A stretch of DNA of 64,000 nucleotides from Streptomyces smyrnaeus (lineage in GTDB: Bacteria > Actinomycetota > Actinomycetes > Streptomycetales > Streptomycetaceae). The stretch lies in contig NZ_JAFFZM010000014.1 of assembly GCF_017676345.1 (NCBI RefSeq), forward strand, positions 124,001-188,000, given 5' to 3'. Under the pieces are notes generated by a model, which was given only the letters and a program-made list of their open reading frames with translations, was not told the DNA's origin and did not search any database. The first letter of the stretch is position 1. Every line of letters starts with the position of its first letter. The position numbers and the translations under genes were made by a program. This document shows positions 17,931 through 29,188 of the stretch, piece after piece.

Positions 17931-19297
17931 CAGCGGTGGTCTCCTTCGCCGGTGTTCAGGCCCAGTTCGCGGCGGCGCCGGTGGCCGTAGAGCGCGGCGC
18001 CGACGGCGCAGCCCACCAGGACGGTGTCGGCGATGGCCGAGCCGACGAAGAAGCTCGTCAGGCCGGTCGGCTCCGAACGGCGCGGCCGTACGTCGCCCTC
18101 CGGGTCGGCGAAGACCCGCAGGATGTCGCCCGCTTCGTCCTCGTCGCAGGAGATGGTCAGGTTGTCGTCGGCCGTGACGTTGCCCGGGGAGAGGGGACGC
18201 AGATCGCAGGTGGGTCCCCCCTTGGCGTGGTGGTGCACCTCGGTCATCTGAACGCGCACCCACTCGCCGCGCTCCAGCAGCACGGAGGTGGAGTAGCCGT
18301 GCCCGGCGATCGGAAAGAGCGCTATGCCCGCGAAGATGACCAGCAGCAGATAGCGGCGGCGCGGCCCGTAGTGCGTCAGTTCCAGCAGCAGCACGATCAG
18401 ATAGCCGGCGGTGACGGCCACCAGCACCCAGAAGAGCGGTCTGCCGCCGCCCACGTAGCGGGGCACCAGCATGATGCCGGCGGCCAGTGCGCAGCCCACC
18501 AGCGTCGCGGCCGTCGCCAGTGCCACCGCCGCGGGGCGGGACAGCCGCTGGAGGCGGGCGTCCAGCCGGGGGCTGAGCCGGTGCGGGGCGGCGGGCTGGG
18601 AGCCGAGCCGCGAATAGAGGGGGGCGCGGGGCGAGGCGGGGCGCACCGGCCGTCTCATGCGGCCCCCGAGGGCGGGGGAGCCCGCCTGGTAGGTGCCGCC
18701 GGTGGGAGCGTCGGGGCGCGGTCGGTAGCGGCGGACCTTGGCCGTCCCCGCGCAGCCGGCGGCCGTCAGGATCACGGCCCACGCCAGCAGCGCGCCGTAG
18801 ACGGTGGGGTCGGGCTCCTCGTACGGGTCGGAGGAGAACGCCTGGGTGAGCCCCGCCGCGAGGAAGATGAACGCCAGGAAGAACGCGAGGACGCAGGCCG
18901 TCCACCAGCCGGCCCGCCGTCCGCGCAGTGCCTGTTCGGTCCTGCCCCGGCGGGCCGGTACTCCGTACAGCTCGATGAGTCGGCGCCGGTCGCGGCTCTT
19001 GCTGCGCAGCGGCAGCAGCAGCGCGAGGGTTGCCGGGACGAGTGCGGCACCGGTGACCAGCGACAGGTTCGCGGCCAGGCCCTTGGGGCGGCTGACGTGG
19101 GTGTAGTCGTAGATGCCGGAGGCGAGGAAGCCGCAGCCCGCGCACAGTCCGACGATCAGCGCGATGCGGGTGAACAGTTCGCCGGGTGCGAGTTCGGCGC
19201 GTACCAGGGCCTCTCCGTACGCGCGGTCGTCCGGGGTGTCGTCCCCGGCCGGTTCGCCGCCGTTCGCGGCCCGCTGGATGCCGGCCGTCCTCGCCAT
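17930..19297 (-). CDS. Multi-pass membrane protein of unknown function
   Basis: A 455-residue protein with about eight predicted transmembrane helices (for example IALIVGLCAGCGFLASGIY, ACVLAFFLAFIFLAAGLTQA, FWVLVAVTAGYLIVLLLEL). A soluble extracytoplasmic segment near the C-terminus holds two cysteines (GGPTCDLRPL, LTISCDEDEAGD) that could form a disulfide. I do not recognise the family. It is co-transcribed with the SDR-like gene. Confidence 0.75.
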   Translation of the reverse strand: MARTAGIQRAANGGEPAGDDTPDDRAYGEALVRAELAPGELFTRIALIVGLCAGCGFLASGIYDYTHVSRPKGLAANLSLVTGAALVPATLALLLPLRSKSRDRRRLIELYGVPARRGRTEQALRGRRAGWWTACVLAFFLAFIFLAAGLTQAFSSDPYEEPDPTVYGALLAWAVILTAAGCAGTAKVRRYRPRPDAPTGGTYQAGSPALGGRMRRPVRPASPRAPLYSRLGSQPAAPHRLSPRLDARLQRLSRPAAVALATAATLVGCALAAGIMLVPRYVGGGRPLFWVLVAVTAGYLIVLLLELTHYGPRRRYLLLVIFAGIALFPIAGHGYSTSVLLERGEWVRVQMTEVHHHAKGGPTCDLRPLSPGNVTADDNLTISCDEDEAGDILRVFADPEGDVRPRRSEPTGLTSFFVGSAIADTVLVGCAVGAALYGHRRRRELGLNTGEGDHR

Positions 19298-19593
19298 CTT
19301 CCTGCCCCCGATCGTGTCGAGTCCCGCTCAGCTGCTCCGAGTCCCGTGCCAAGCACTCTAGGGGGCTCCACCGACAACGCCGGGGCCCGGGGCCCGGGAC
19401 GAACTGCGCGGACGCACGATGAGGAGGAACCGACCGGCGGCGGCGATGCCTTCGCCGCCCTGCACCGCCGCTTCGGCTTCGTCCCGGCGGGGCGCCTCGC
19501 CGAAGGGGGCCCGCCAACACGGTCGCTGGAGCGGCACCGTGCTGAGGTAGCTCGCCATCGAGCGGGGGCGGGAGACGCACTAGCCTGTGGCCG

Positions 19594-20883
19594 ATGGCGG
19601 GTCAGGGGAAAGGGTTACCTCAGGGCACTCGGTGGCGACTGGGGGTCGGAGCGCTGGCTGCGCTCGTGCTGGTCGGGGTGCTGCTCGCGGTGCCCGACGG
19701 TACGGAGCGCCAGAAGGGCTGCTCCGGGGCGCGGGTGACCGGTTGGCGTGCCGACGACCCAATGACGCGGGAGCTGGCCCGGTACGGCGACGACAACGCG
19801 CGGTTCGACGACTGGACGGGCGGGGACGGCACCCGCTCGGTGCGACTGCCCGACGGACGGACGCTGTGGCTGTCCGCCGACACCTTCCTCGACCAGGTGC
19901 ACGGTGCCGGGTACGGCGTCCGAAGCCGCAGACCCGATCCCGCGTGGGTGCGCAACTCGGCGCTGGTGATGTCCGAGGACGGACGGTTCGAGCGGACGCT
20001 GCTGGGCGGCGCCGCCACCCGGCCCACGGCCCTCTTCCCGGGCACGGCGACCGCCGACGGACGTGAGGTGTGGCGCTGGCCGGTGCAGGCGGTGGTGGAG
20101 CCGCGCCGCCCGGGCTCGGCCGAGAAGGTCGTGCGGGTGCTGCTGTGGCAGCGCGAGGTGGGCCGGGCACCGTGGATCTTCGGTGTGCCCCGGGCCTCGG
20201 AGGTGGCGACGCTGTCGCTGCCGGATCTGCGGCTGGAGGGCATCGAGCGGATTCACCGGCCGCGCCAGGCGGACGTCGAGCGGCGTGTCCTGTACGGCAC
20301 CTCGGCGGTGGCCAGGGGCGGGTGGACGTATGTCTTCGGCGCGGACGAGGGCAGCGTGGACGGCAAGGCCTCCCGGGCCCACGTCGCACGTGTGCCTCGG
20401 GGCCGGCTCGACGCCCCGGACACCTGGCAGTACTGGGCCGGGCCTGCCGACCGGGCCGACGGCGGGTGGCAGGAGGACCCGGCGCGCTCCGAGCCGATAC
20501 TCGTGGGCAAGACCGTGCAGCGGGGCGCGACCGGCACCTACTCGGTGGTCCGGCACCAGGACAGCTGGCTGCTGCTGACCATGGACGCGGGGGCGCCGGA
20601 CGGCCGCGGGGTCACCGACATCGTCTCGTACTGGGCGTGCGCGCCGACCGGGCCCTGGCACGGGCCCGGCCGGGTGGCGAAGCCGCCGCTGCCCGAGGGC
20701 GCCCAGGGCGTCGGCGCGGTGCCGTACAACCCGCAGGGCCACCCCGAGTTCGGGCGCGGCACCAAGAGGGGGCTGCTGGTCAGCTACGACGTGAACGTGC
20801 TGGACTCCGGTGGCGCCATCCACCGGGATGTGGCCCTCTACCGGCCGCGCTTCCTGCGTCTGACGCTCGCTCCGGCACGGTGA
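19594..20883 (+). CDS. Membrane-anchored beta-propeller-like protein (DUF4185/DUF5005 type)
   Basis: A 429-residue protein with an N-terminal membrane anchor (LGVGALAALVLVGVLLAVPDG) and an extracytoplasmic domain. Repeated blade-like segments, TRSVRLPDGRTLWLSADTFL, RNSALVMSEDGRF, WTYVFGADEG and TYSVVRHQDSWLLLTMD, resemble DUF4185/DUF5005 propellers, which are glycosidase-like proteins of unclear activity. ATG 19594 precedes the anchor. It ends 10 bp from the convergent YbaK-like gene. Confidence 0.7.
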   Translation: MAGQGKGLPQGTRWRLGVGALAALVLVGVLLAVPDGTERQKGCSGARVTGWRADDPMTRELARYGDDNARFDDWTGGDGTRSVRLPDGRTLWLSADTFLDQVHGAGYGVRSRRPDPAWVRNSALVMSEDGRFERTLLGGAATRPTALFPGTATADGREVWRWPVQAVVEPRRPGSAEKVVRVLLWQREVGRAPWIFGVPRASEVATLSLPDLRLEGIERIHRPRQADVERRVLYGTSAVARGGWTYVFGADEGSVDGKASRAHVARVPRGRLDAPDTWQYWAGPADRADGGWQEDPARSEPILVGKTVQRGATGTYSVVRHQDSWLLLTMDAGAPDGRGVTDIVSYWACAPTGPWHGPGRVAKPPLPEGAQGVGAVPYNPQGHPEFGRGTKRGLLVSYDVNVLDSGGAIHRDVALYRPRFLRLTLAPAR

Positions 20884-20892
20884 CGGCGTCGG

Positions 20893-21381
20893 TCAGTCGC
20901 CGACCTGTGCGGCGAGGCCGTCGGTCAGACGCAGGAGCTCGTCGAAGTCGGTGGCGAACATCGTGTACGTGTCGCCGCCCCCGGCCCAGACCACCTCGTG
21001 CTCCTTGAGCTGTACGTCGACCAGGGTGCGCAGCGGCTGCGGGTGTCCGACGGGGGCCACTCCGCCCACCTGCTGCCCCGTCGCCTCGGCGACGAACTCG
21101 GGGCTCGCCCGGCGCACCTTCCGCTTGCCGACGCCGAGCAGCGCGGCCACGAGCCCGGTGTCCACCCGGTGGGCGCCACTGGCCACCACCATCAGCGGAT
21201 CGCCGTCGACGGCGAACACCAGGCTGTTGGCGATCGCGCCGACGGCGCACCCCAGTTGGTCGGCCGCGGCGACGGCGGTGGGCATGGGGACGGGGAATGC
21301 GCGGATCTCCCCGCCGGCGCCCCGCTCGCGCAACTGCTCGGCGACGCGCTGTGCTGCATCGACGCGTTGTGCTCCATCCAT
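20893..21381 (-). CDS. YbaK/ProX-type aminoacyl-tRNA editing domain protein
   Basis: A 162-residue YbaK/EbsC-fold protein, a family that deacylates misacylated tRNAs such as Cys-tRNA(Pro). Features are AAADQLGCAVGAIANSLVF, the conserved lysine region GKRKVRRASPEFVAEATGQ and VGGVAPVGHP, all family blocks. ATG 21381 is preferred over GTG 21387 because TAGG lies 9 nt upstream of it. It stands alone, convergent with the preceding gene. Confidence 0.88.
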   Translation of the reverse strand: MDGAQRVDAAQRVAEQLRERGAGGEIRAFPVPMPTAVAAADQLGCAVGAIANSLVFAVDGDPLMVVASGAHRVDTGLVAALLGVGKRKVRRASPEFVAEATGQQVGGVAPVGHPQPLRTLVDVQLKEHEVVWAGGGDTYTMFATDFDELLRLTDGLAAQVGD

Positions 21382-21438
21382 GCGCACGAGCCTAATGAGG
21401 CGGGATCGCCGGTCAAACGGATTCCCGGCGGCCCAGGC

Positions 21439-22866
<1,428 letters not shown>

Positions 22867-23333
22867 GGGCGGCTCCCTGGATCGGCGCGTGCAGGGATAC
22901 GGGGAAGGCCCCCGTACCGCCGACCAGACTTCCCGGCACACCTGTGACAAACCCGGCGCGATCTTGACGCCTTTCTGACACCGTACTCGAACAGGTGGGA
23001 ATCGCACTGCCTGGGGAACCGGCGGAGGCTCGCATTCCGCCCCGGTCTCCGCCCGCTCTCCACCCCCGCCTCCGCCCCGGGATTCCGGGCTTCGGCGGCT
23101 TCTGCCGGGCCCCTGCGGCCCCGCCCGCACGGCGTTCGGATCCGCCTTGAGGGGGTCGGGGGGTGTTGATACTGTGCCCGGGATTTACATGGCGTAGTTG
23201 CCTGTCGGTACGCGGGGGTATGTCCGACATGGCGGTAGCGACATGTCAACACGGGGCAGGTTCTCGACGTGACGCGACGTGTGACGCACACAGACCACAA
23301 CACGGGGCAAGAACGGAACACGGGGGTGGTGAG
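22867..23333. other. Divergent intergenic region between nhaA and the Tad operon
   Basis: This 467-bp stretch contains no convincing protein gene. It must hold the promoters of nhaA and of the pilus operon. Short direct repeats of CGACGTG/GTGACGC type occur at 23269-23290, and imperfect TGTC/GACA dyads near 23221-23257. No clean consensus promoter was identified. Confidence 0.4.
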
Positions 23334-24083
23334 GTGAAGACCCAGGAGCGGAGCTCCGCCGGGGTCGGACGCGGGGCGGCACTCACCGCACCGGCCGGGG
23401 ACCGGCTGCCGTCCCCACCGCGCGAACGCAAGCCCGCGCTCGCCGCGCTGGCCGTCCTCCTCATTCTGCTCGGCGCACTCGGCGCCACCGTTCTGGTGAT
23501 GCGCGCCGGTGACCGGGTCGAGGCCATCGCCCTCACCAAGCGGGTTCCGCAGGGGCAGCCGATCCCGGACTCGGCCATCAAATCGGTGATGGTCGCCGAG
23601 GACAGCGACATCAAGTACGTGCGCTGGGAACAGCGCGGCCTGCTCAAGAAGTACCGCTCGGCCGCCGATCTGGTCGACGGGACGGTGCTGGTGGGCAGCA
23701 TGCTCACCAAGGAGAAGGGACTCGGCCCCGGCAAGGCCGTGGTGGGACTCTCGCTCAAGAGCGGTCAGTACCCGCCGCGCCTGAAGGAGGGCGACACGGT
23801 CACCGCCTACCGGGTGGGCCGCGAGAGCTCCGCGGGCGGCGACGACGGTTCCGGTGACGGATCGAGCGGCGGGTCCGAGCGGGGCAGCGGCTCCACCGGC
23901 AACGCGACGATCGCCGAGGGCGCCAAGGTCCAGTCGATCAAGTCCGGCTCCGACGACTCCCTCGCCTCCAGCGGCAATCTCCCCGTCTCCGTCGTCGTCG
24001 ACAAGAGCGACGCCGCCGTTTTGACCGCGGCCGCGTCCAACGGTGAAGTGTCCCTCGTCCTGGATTCCGACGGCGGAAGCTGA
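23334..24083 (+). CDS. SAF-domain protein, CpaB/RcpC-like pilus assembly
   Basis: A 249-residue protein with one N-terminal membrane helix (ALAALAVLLILLGALGATVLV) and an extracytoplasmic SAF-like domain: KRVPQGQPIPDSAIKSVMV and ADLVDGTVLVGSMLT. CpaB/RcpC proteins of Tad systems have this arrangement. A Gly/Ser-rich insert near residues 165-185 is probably a linker. It is the first gene of the operon. GTG 23334 follows GGGGG at 7 nt. Confidence 0.8.
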   Translation: MKTQERSSAGVGRGAALTAPAGDRLPSPPRERKPALAALAVLLILLGALGATVLVMRAGDRVEAIALTKRVPQGQPIPDSAIKSVMVAEDSDIKYVRWEQRGLLKKYRSAADLVDGTVLVGSMLTKEKGLGPGKAVVGLSLKSGQYPPRLKEGDTVTAYRVGRESSAGGDDGSGDGSSGGSERGSGSTGNATIAEGAKVQSIKSGSDDSLASSGNLPVSVVVDKSDAAVLTAAASNGEVSLVLDSDGGS

Positions 24084-24286
24084 CCGCACGCGCGGGCCGA
24101 CCGCGCCGTGGCCGGGCGGACGAGGTGCGCCGTGACCGTGGACTCCGGGGACGCACCGTGGAACCGTCCACAGCGGAACGTCGTCGGCTACGGCGGGATG
24201 CGACAGGACACGACAGGGCGCCACGGGCAGGACCACAGGACACGGACACCAGGGACACCACGGACACCAAGGAAAGGCGTAGCCGG

Positions 24287-25600
24287 ATGGCGCTGATCGC
24301 ACTCGCCGCCGACAAAGGGGCACCGGGGGTCACCACGGCCGCCGTCGCCCTCTCGGCGGTGTGGCCGCGCCGCGCACTGCTGGCCGAGATGGACACCGCG
24401 GGCGGTGACCTCGTCTACCGCAGCCCCGCGGCGAACGGCCGCCCGCTGGACCCCAACACCGGGCTGCTCTCGCTGGCCGCCACGGCGCGCAGAGGGCTCG
24501 CCGCCGAACAGCTGTGGGACCACTCCCAGCAGCTCTCCGGGGGGCTCGAAGTGCTCGTCGGGCTCGGTAACGCCGAGCAGTCGGCGGGACTGGCCGGACA
24601 GTGGGACACCCTGGGCCGTGCCTTCGCGACCCTCGCGGACTCGCCGCACCCGCAGTTGGCCGCCGACGTCATCGCCGACTGCGGGCGCATCGGCCCGGAG
24701 ACCGCGTCGGTCGCCCTCTTCCCGCACGCCGCGCTGGTGCTGCTCGTCGCCCGGGACGAGCCCGAACAGATCGCCCGGGTACGGGACCGGGCACTGGCCC
24801 TCACCGCGCGGCTGCACGGCGCGGGCCGCGGTATGGCGCCGCTCGCCCAGCCGATGCTCGGCGTGCTGCTGGTCTGCCAGGCGCAGGGCGCCGCCAAGGT
24901 GGCGGGCCAGGTCAACGACATGCTGGTCGCCTCCCGCGCCGGTGCGCAGATCGTGGGTGTGCTCGCGCACGACCCCATGGGCGCCGAGCAGTTGGCGGGC
25001 CGCCGCCGCGGACGGGTCGAGCGCTCGCTGCTCGTCCGCTCGGTCCGCAAGATAGCCACCGACATCCATCAGCAGTACGGAGCCGCCTGGGCGCCCACCG
25101 CCCGGCCGCAGCAGCAGCCCCCGGCAGCGGGCGGCGGCCAGGGCCGGGTGGGGACTCGGGGCCCTGCCCCCGCGCCGGTCGCGGGGCAGCCGGCCGGCCC
25201 CGCCGAGACCCTCCCCTCCGCCCCGACGCCGCCTCCTCCGACGGAACGCCCCGGACAGCCCGGACAGCCGGGGCATCCCGGATGGCCCGGTCAGTCCGGT
25301 TCCGTCCCGGACCGGACTCCGCCGCCGGGGCAAGGCCCGTCGTACGGCGGGCCCGAGTACGGTGCGCCGGGCCGGCAGTCCGCGGCCCCTCCGCAGGCGG
25401 TCGGCCCGCAACCGGCGCCCGCGCGGGGCGGGTCCGTGCAGAGCGAGCCCCCGCGGGGCGAGTCCGCGCGGGGCCTCAAGGGGTTCCGCGGACGGCGTAG
25501 GCCGACGGCGCCCCAGCCGGCGCCCGCACCCGCGCCCACACCGCCGGTGCCGCTGCCCGGGAGCGGGGAGCGGACACCGGACGAGGGGGCCGCGTCGTGA
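24287..25600 (+). CDS. TadZ/CpaE-like MinD-family protein with degenerate P-loop
   Basis: A 437-residue protein whose first ~270 residues have the ParA/MinD fold. The deviant Walker A (KGGxGKT) reads KGAPGVTT, so the ATP-contacting second lysine is replaced by Val. The C-terminal ~160 residues are a Pro/Gly-rich disordered tail. TadZ proteins place the pilus machine at a cell pole, and several are ATP-binding-impaired. ATG 24287 follows GGAAAGG. Its stop overlaps the tadA GTG (GTGA). Confidence 0.8.
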   Translation: MALIALAADKGAPGVTTAAVALSAVWPRRALLAEMDTAGGDLVYRSPAANGRPLDPNTGLLSLAATARRGLAAEQLWDHSQQLSGGLEVLVGLGNAEQSAGLAGQWDTLGRAFATLADSPHPQLAADVIADCGRIGPETASVALFPHAALVLLVARDEPEQIARVRDRALALTARLHGAGRGMAPLAQPMLGVLLVCQAQGAAKVAGQVNDMLVASRAGAQIVGVLAHDPMGAEQLAGRRRGRVERSLLVRSVRKIATDIHQQYGAAWAPTARPQQQPPAAGGGQGRVGTRGPAPAPVAGQPAGPAETLPSAPTPPPPTERPGQPGQPGHPGWPGQSGSVPDRTPPPGQGPSYGGPEYGAPGRQSAAPPQAVGPQPAPARGGSVQSEPPRGESARGLKGFRGRRRPTAPQPAPAPAPTPPVPLPGSGERTPDEGAAS

Positions 25601-26910
25601 GCGCGAGCATGGTCGACCACCAGTTGGTGAAGCGGTTCCGGCAGGAGGCCGGGGACCGGATCGCCGAGCAGCGGCGCATCGACCAGGCGTCCGGTGTGGC
25701 GCCGATGACGAACGAGGACGAACGGCAGTTCGCCCGCGCGGTGATCGCCCAGATCCTGGAGGAGTACGCGCGCTCCGAGATCACCTCCGGGCGCACCCCG
25801 CCGGACGCGCAGTCGGAGGAGGCGTACGCGGCCGCCGTGCACGCCGCGCTGTTCGGCGTGGGGCGGCTCCAGCCGCTGCTGGACGACCCCGAGGTCGAGA
25901 ACATCGACGTCAACGGCTGCGACCAGGTGTTCGTCGGCTATGCCGACGGGCGCGAGGTACGGGGCGAGCCGGTCGCCGAGTCGGACGAGGAACTGGTCGA
26001 GCTGATCCAGATCCTCGGCGCCTACTCGGGCCTGTCCTCCCGCCCGTTCGACTCCGCCAACCCGCAGTTGGACCTGCGGCTGCCCGACGGCTCCCGGCTG
26101 TCGGCCGTCATGGATGTGACCCGGCGCCCCGCGCTGTCCATCCGGCGGGCCCGGATGGGCAAGGTCTTCGTCTCCGACCTGGTGGGCAACGGAACGCTCA
26201 CGCCCGAGCTGGGCAGCTTCCTGACGGCGGCCGTGCGGGCGCGCAAGAACATCATGATCGCCGGAGCGACCAACGCGGGCAAGACGACGCTGCTGCGCGC
26301 CCTGGCCAACGAGATACCCCCGCACGAGCGGCTGATCACCGTGGAGCGGGCGCTGGAGCTGGGGTTGGACCAGTTCCCCGAGCTGCACCCGAACGTGGTG
26401 GCCTTCGAGGAGCGGCTGCCCAACTCCGAGGGCCAGGGCACCATCAGCATGGCCGAACTGGTGCGGCGCTCCCTGCGGATGAACCCCTCCCGGGTGATCG
26501 TCGGCGAGGTGCTCGGCGACGAGATCGTCACCATGCTCAACGCCATGTCCCAGGGCAACGACGGCTCGCTGTCCACCATCCACGCCAACAGCTCCAGCGA
26601 GGTGTTCAACCGCATCTCCACCTATGCGCTCCAGGCGTCCGAGCGGCTGCCCATCGAGGCCACCCAGATGCTGATCGCCGGGGCGATCAACTTCGTCGTC
26701 TTCATCGAGCGCCGCAACGCCTTCGCCAGCGGCGGGCGGCTGTCCCGCTCGGTCACCTCCGTACGCGAGATCAACGGTGTGGACGGCCGGGTGCTCTCCA
26801 GCGAGGTCTTCGCCGAGGCACCGGACGGGCGGCTGCTGGCACACGCGCCGGTCTCCTGCGCGCGGGAGCTGGCCGCCCACGGATATCAGCCGACCGGAAA
26901 CTGGGGGTGA
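25597..26910 (+). CDS. tadA: TadA/CpaF secretion ATPase
   Basis: A 437-residue PilT/VirB11-like ATPase that powers Tad pilus assembly. It has an N-terminal domain (NIDVNGCDQVFVGYADGREV), Walker A GATNAGKTT near residue 224, an Asp-box-like VERALELGL, a Walker B region PSRVIVGEVLGDE and a His box STIHANSS. It overlaps the TadZ-like gene by 4 nt and precedes tadB by 4 nt, so the genes form one coupled operon. Confidence 0.95.
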   Translation: MSASMVDHQLVKRFRQEAGDRIAEQRRIDQASGVAPMTNEDERQFARAVIAQILEEYARSEITSGRTPPDAQSEEAYAAAVHAALFGVGRLQPLLDDPEVENIDVNGCDQVFVGYADGREVRGEPVAESDEELVELIQILGAYSGLSSRPFDSANPQLDLRLPDGSRLSAVMDVTRRPALSIRRARMGKVFVSDLVGNGTLTPELGSFLTAAVRARKNIMIAGATNAGKTTLLRALANEIPPHERLITVERALELGLDQFPELHPNVVAFEERLPNSEGQGTISMAELVRRSLRMNPSRVIVGEVLGDEIVTMLNAMSQGNDGSLSTIHANSSSEVFNRISTYALQASERLPIEATQMLIAGAINFVVFIERRNAFASGGRLSRSVTSVREINGVDGRVLSSEVFAEAPDGRLLAHAPVSCARELAAHGYQPTGNWG

Positions 26911-26914
26911 GACC

Positions 26915-27940
26915 GTGCCTGTCGACGGCGGTGCGGGCGGCATCTTCTCCCTGCCCACCCTCTACGCACTCACCTGCGGTGTCGCCGTGGGCGGCGGTGT
27001 CGCGCTGCTGATCGTCGCGCTGCGGGGGCTGCCCGCCAAGGCGCCGGACGAGAAGCGGGACGCGGGCAGACGCGCCTCGGAGCTGGCCCGGTTCATGAGC
27101 CGGCGCGGGTCCATCGCGGTGTGCGCCGGACTGCTGGTGCTGCTGCTGACGCGCTGGCCGGTCGCGGCCATCGCCACCGGTGTCCTGGTCTTCGTGTGGG
27201 ACCGGCTCTTCGGCGGCGCGGCCGAGGAGCGGGCCGCGATGAAGCGGGTGGAGGCGCTGGCGGCGTGGACGGAGTCGCTGCGCGACACCATCGCGGGCGC
27301 CGTCGGCCTCGAACAGGCCATCCCCGCCTCGGCCCGTGCAGCGGCCCCCTCGCTCCGCCCGCACCTGGACGCGCTCATCGACCGGCTGCGGGCCCGCACC
27401 CCGCTTCCCACGGCGCTGCAGAATCTGGCCGACGAGCTGGACGACCCTTCGGCCGACATCGTCGTCGCGGCCCTCATCCTCAACTCCCGGCTGCGCGGAC
27501 CCGGTCTGCGCGAGGTGCTGGGCGCGCTGGCCAAGTCGGCGCGCGAGGAGGTGGACATGCGGCAGCGGGTGATGGCGCAGCGCGCCTCCACACGGCGCAG
27601 CGTGCAGATCGTGGTCGGGGTCAGCGTGGCCTTCGTACTGGGCCTGGCCGTCTTCAACCGGGACTTCGTCGAGCCGTACGGCAGCCCGCTCGGCCAGGTC
27701 GTACTGGCCTGTGTGTGCGCGATGTTCGCCTGCGGCTTCTGGTGGCTGCGCAAGCTGTCGCGGATCGAGACCCCGCAGCGGTTCCTGATCCACGCCGACC
27801 AGCAGGCACCGTCGGCCCGCGCGGGCCACCCGGCCGAACGGGGCGAGGTGCCCGTCGGCGGAACCCGCCCCGCTCCCGGTCTGCCTGGTGGCGCGGTCGG
27901 CGGGACATCCGGCAGCGGAGGAAAGGAGGCGCTGGGCTGA
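26915..27940 (+). CDS. tadB: TadB-like pilus assembly membrane protein
   Basis: A 341-residue member of the type II secretion F-domain family. It has two N-terminal helices, a cytosolic T2SSF domain (LRDTIAGAVGLEQAIPASAR; ILNSRLRGPGLREVLGALAK) and C-terminal helices. It forms the inner-membrane platform with TadC. GTG 26915 follows GGGGGTGA. Its stop overlaps the tadC start (TGATG). Confidence 0.9.
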   Translation: MPVDGGAGGIFSLPTLYALTCGVAVGGGVALLIVALRGLPAKAPDEKRDAGRRASELARFMSRRGSIAVCAGLLVLLLTRWPVAAIATGVLVFVWDRLFGGAAEERAAMKRVEALAAWTESLRDTIAGAVGLEQAIPASARAAAPSLRPHLDALIDRLRARTPLPTALQNLADELDDPSADIVVAALILNSRLRGPGLREVLGALAKSAREEVDMRQRVMAQRASTRRSVQIVVGVSVAFVLGLAVFNRDFVEPYGSPLGQVVLACVCAMFACGFWWLRKLSRIETPQRFLIHADQQAPSARAGHPAERGEVPVGGTRPAPGLPGGAVGGTSGSGGKEALG

Positions 27941-28869
27941 TGAACCCGCTGACCCTCACCGCGCTCACCGGCGCCCTCGCGGGCCTCGGACTGTTCCTGC
28001 TGGTACGGGCGCTGGCCCCCGGGAAGCGGGGCGCCGTCGCCTCCGTCGCCGAGATCGACGCGCTGCGGGCCCGCGCCGCGCAGCACCAGCCGGCCGCCGG
28101 AGGAGGGCCCGAAGAGGCCGGCCGGTTCGCCGCCTTGCGGGCGCAGCTGGGCGTCCGGGTCGCCGAGCTGTATCTGCGGCAGGGCTGGGAGCAGCGCAGC
28201 CTCCGTTCGGATCTGGAGGTGCTGGAGCGCCGTTGGGAGAACTTCCTGGCGACGAAGGTGCTGCTGGGTGCCGCTGGACTGTTCTTCGGGCCGTTCCTGT
28301 TCTCGATCGGCTGGCTGATCGGCTTCGGCCGCAGCCCGCTGATCCCGCTGTGGCTGGCGCTGTTCTTCGCGGGGCTGTTCTTCATGCTGCCGGACCTGGA
28401 GGTGCGGCGCGACGCCGCGGCCAAGCGGCGCGACCTGCGGCGGGTGGTCGGCGCCTACCTCGACCTGGTGGCCATGAACCTGGCGGGCGGTCGCGGTCTG
28501 CCCGAGGCGCTGAAGGCGGCCAGCGAGGTCAGTGACGGCTGGGCGCTGCGCCGGATCCGCGACACCCTGGCCGACGCCCGGATCACCGGACAGAGCCAGT
28601 GGGCGGCCCTCGGCGACCTGGGAATCCGGCTGGGAGTCGACGAACTCAAGGATCTGTCGGCATCCTTGGCGCTGGTCGCCGACGACGGCGCCAAGGTACG
28701 CGCCTCGCTCTCGTCGCGCGCCGAGACCATGCGGCACCGGGAGCTGTCCGAGATCGAGGGCAGCGCGGGGGAGAAGTCCCAGTCCATGCTCGTCGCCCAA
28801 CTGATGCTCTGCGCGGGCTTCCTCGTCTTTCTCATCTACCCGGCGGCCATGCGCGTCTTCCAGATCTGA
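27940..28869 (+). CDS. tadC: TadC-like pilus assembly membrane protein
   Basis: A 309-residue T2SSF-family membrane protein: an N-terminal helix, paired helices around residues 105-150, the cytosolic segment YLDLVAMNLAGGRGLPEALK, and a C-terminal helix (LMLCAGFLVFLIYPAAMRVF). ATG 27940 overlaps the tadB stop and follows GGAAAGGAGG. It pairs with TadB as the platform of the pilus machine. Confidence 0.9.
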   Translation: MNPLTLTALTGALAGLGLFLLVRALAPGKRGAVASVAEIDALRARAAQHQPAAGGGPEEAGRFAALRAQLGVRVAELYLRQGWEQRSLRSDLEVLERRWENFLATKVLLGAAGLFFGPFLFSIGWLIGFGRSPLIPLWLALFFAGLFFMLPDLEVRRDAAAKRRDLRRVVGAYLDLVAMNLAGGRGLPEALKAASEVSDGWALRRIRDTLADARITGQSQWAALGDLGIRLGVDELKDLSASLALVADDGAKVRASLSSRAETMRHRELSEIEGSAGEKSQSMLVAQLMLCAGFLVFLIYPAAMRVFQI

Positions 28870-28922
28870 CCGTCTGACCTTCCGACCCGCTGATCCGAAG
28901 ACTCAAGAAAGGACTGAGAACG

Positions 28923-29177
28923 ATGCCGAATCCGCTTCGCTCGATCAGTCATCCCGCCGTGGACTTCCTCGTCACCTTCTTGCGCGGCCGGGTCCGGCGC
29001 GCCCGCTCGGGCGAGCTGGACCGCGGGGCCTCCGCCGTCGAGTGGGTGATCATCTCCGCGGTCGTGGTGGCGATCGTCGGTGTCGTCGCCGCCATCATCA
29101 ACCTCGCGCTGAAGAACGGCGCCGACAAGGTGAGCGACTGCATCGACGGCGCCGACGAGGACGGCACCTGCAAGTAG
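28923..29177 (+). CDS. Flp-type pilin-like protein
   Basis: An 84-residue protein with a single hydrophobic helix (VEWVIISAVVVAIVGVVAAI) preceded by a basic N-terminus. The DRG-ASAVEW sequence matches the class III prepilin site, with cleavage after Gly and Glu at +5. It is the likely major pilin of the Tad pilus. The two C-terminal cysteines (DCIDGADEDGTC) may form a disulfide. No prepilin peptidase gene lies in the window. Confidence 0.82.
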   Translation: MPNPLRSISHPAVDFLVTFLRGRVRRARSGELDRGASAVEWVIISAVVVAIVGVVAAIINLALKNGADKVSDCIDGADEDGTCK

Positions 29178-29188
29178 GAGCGGCACCG

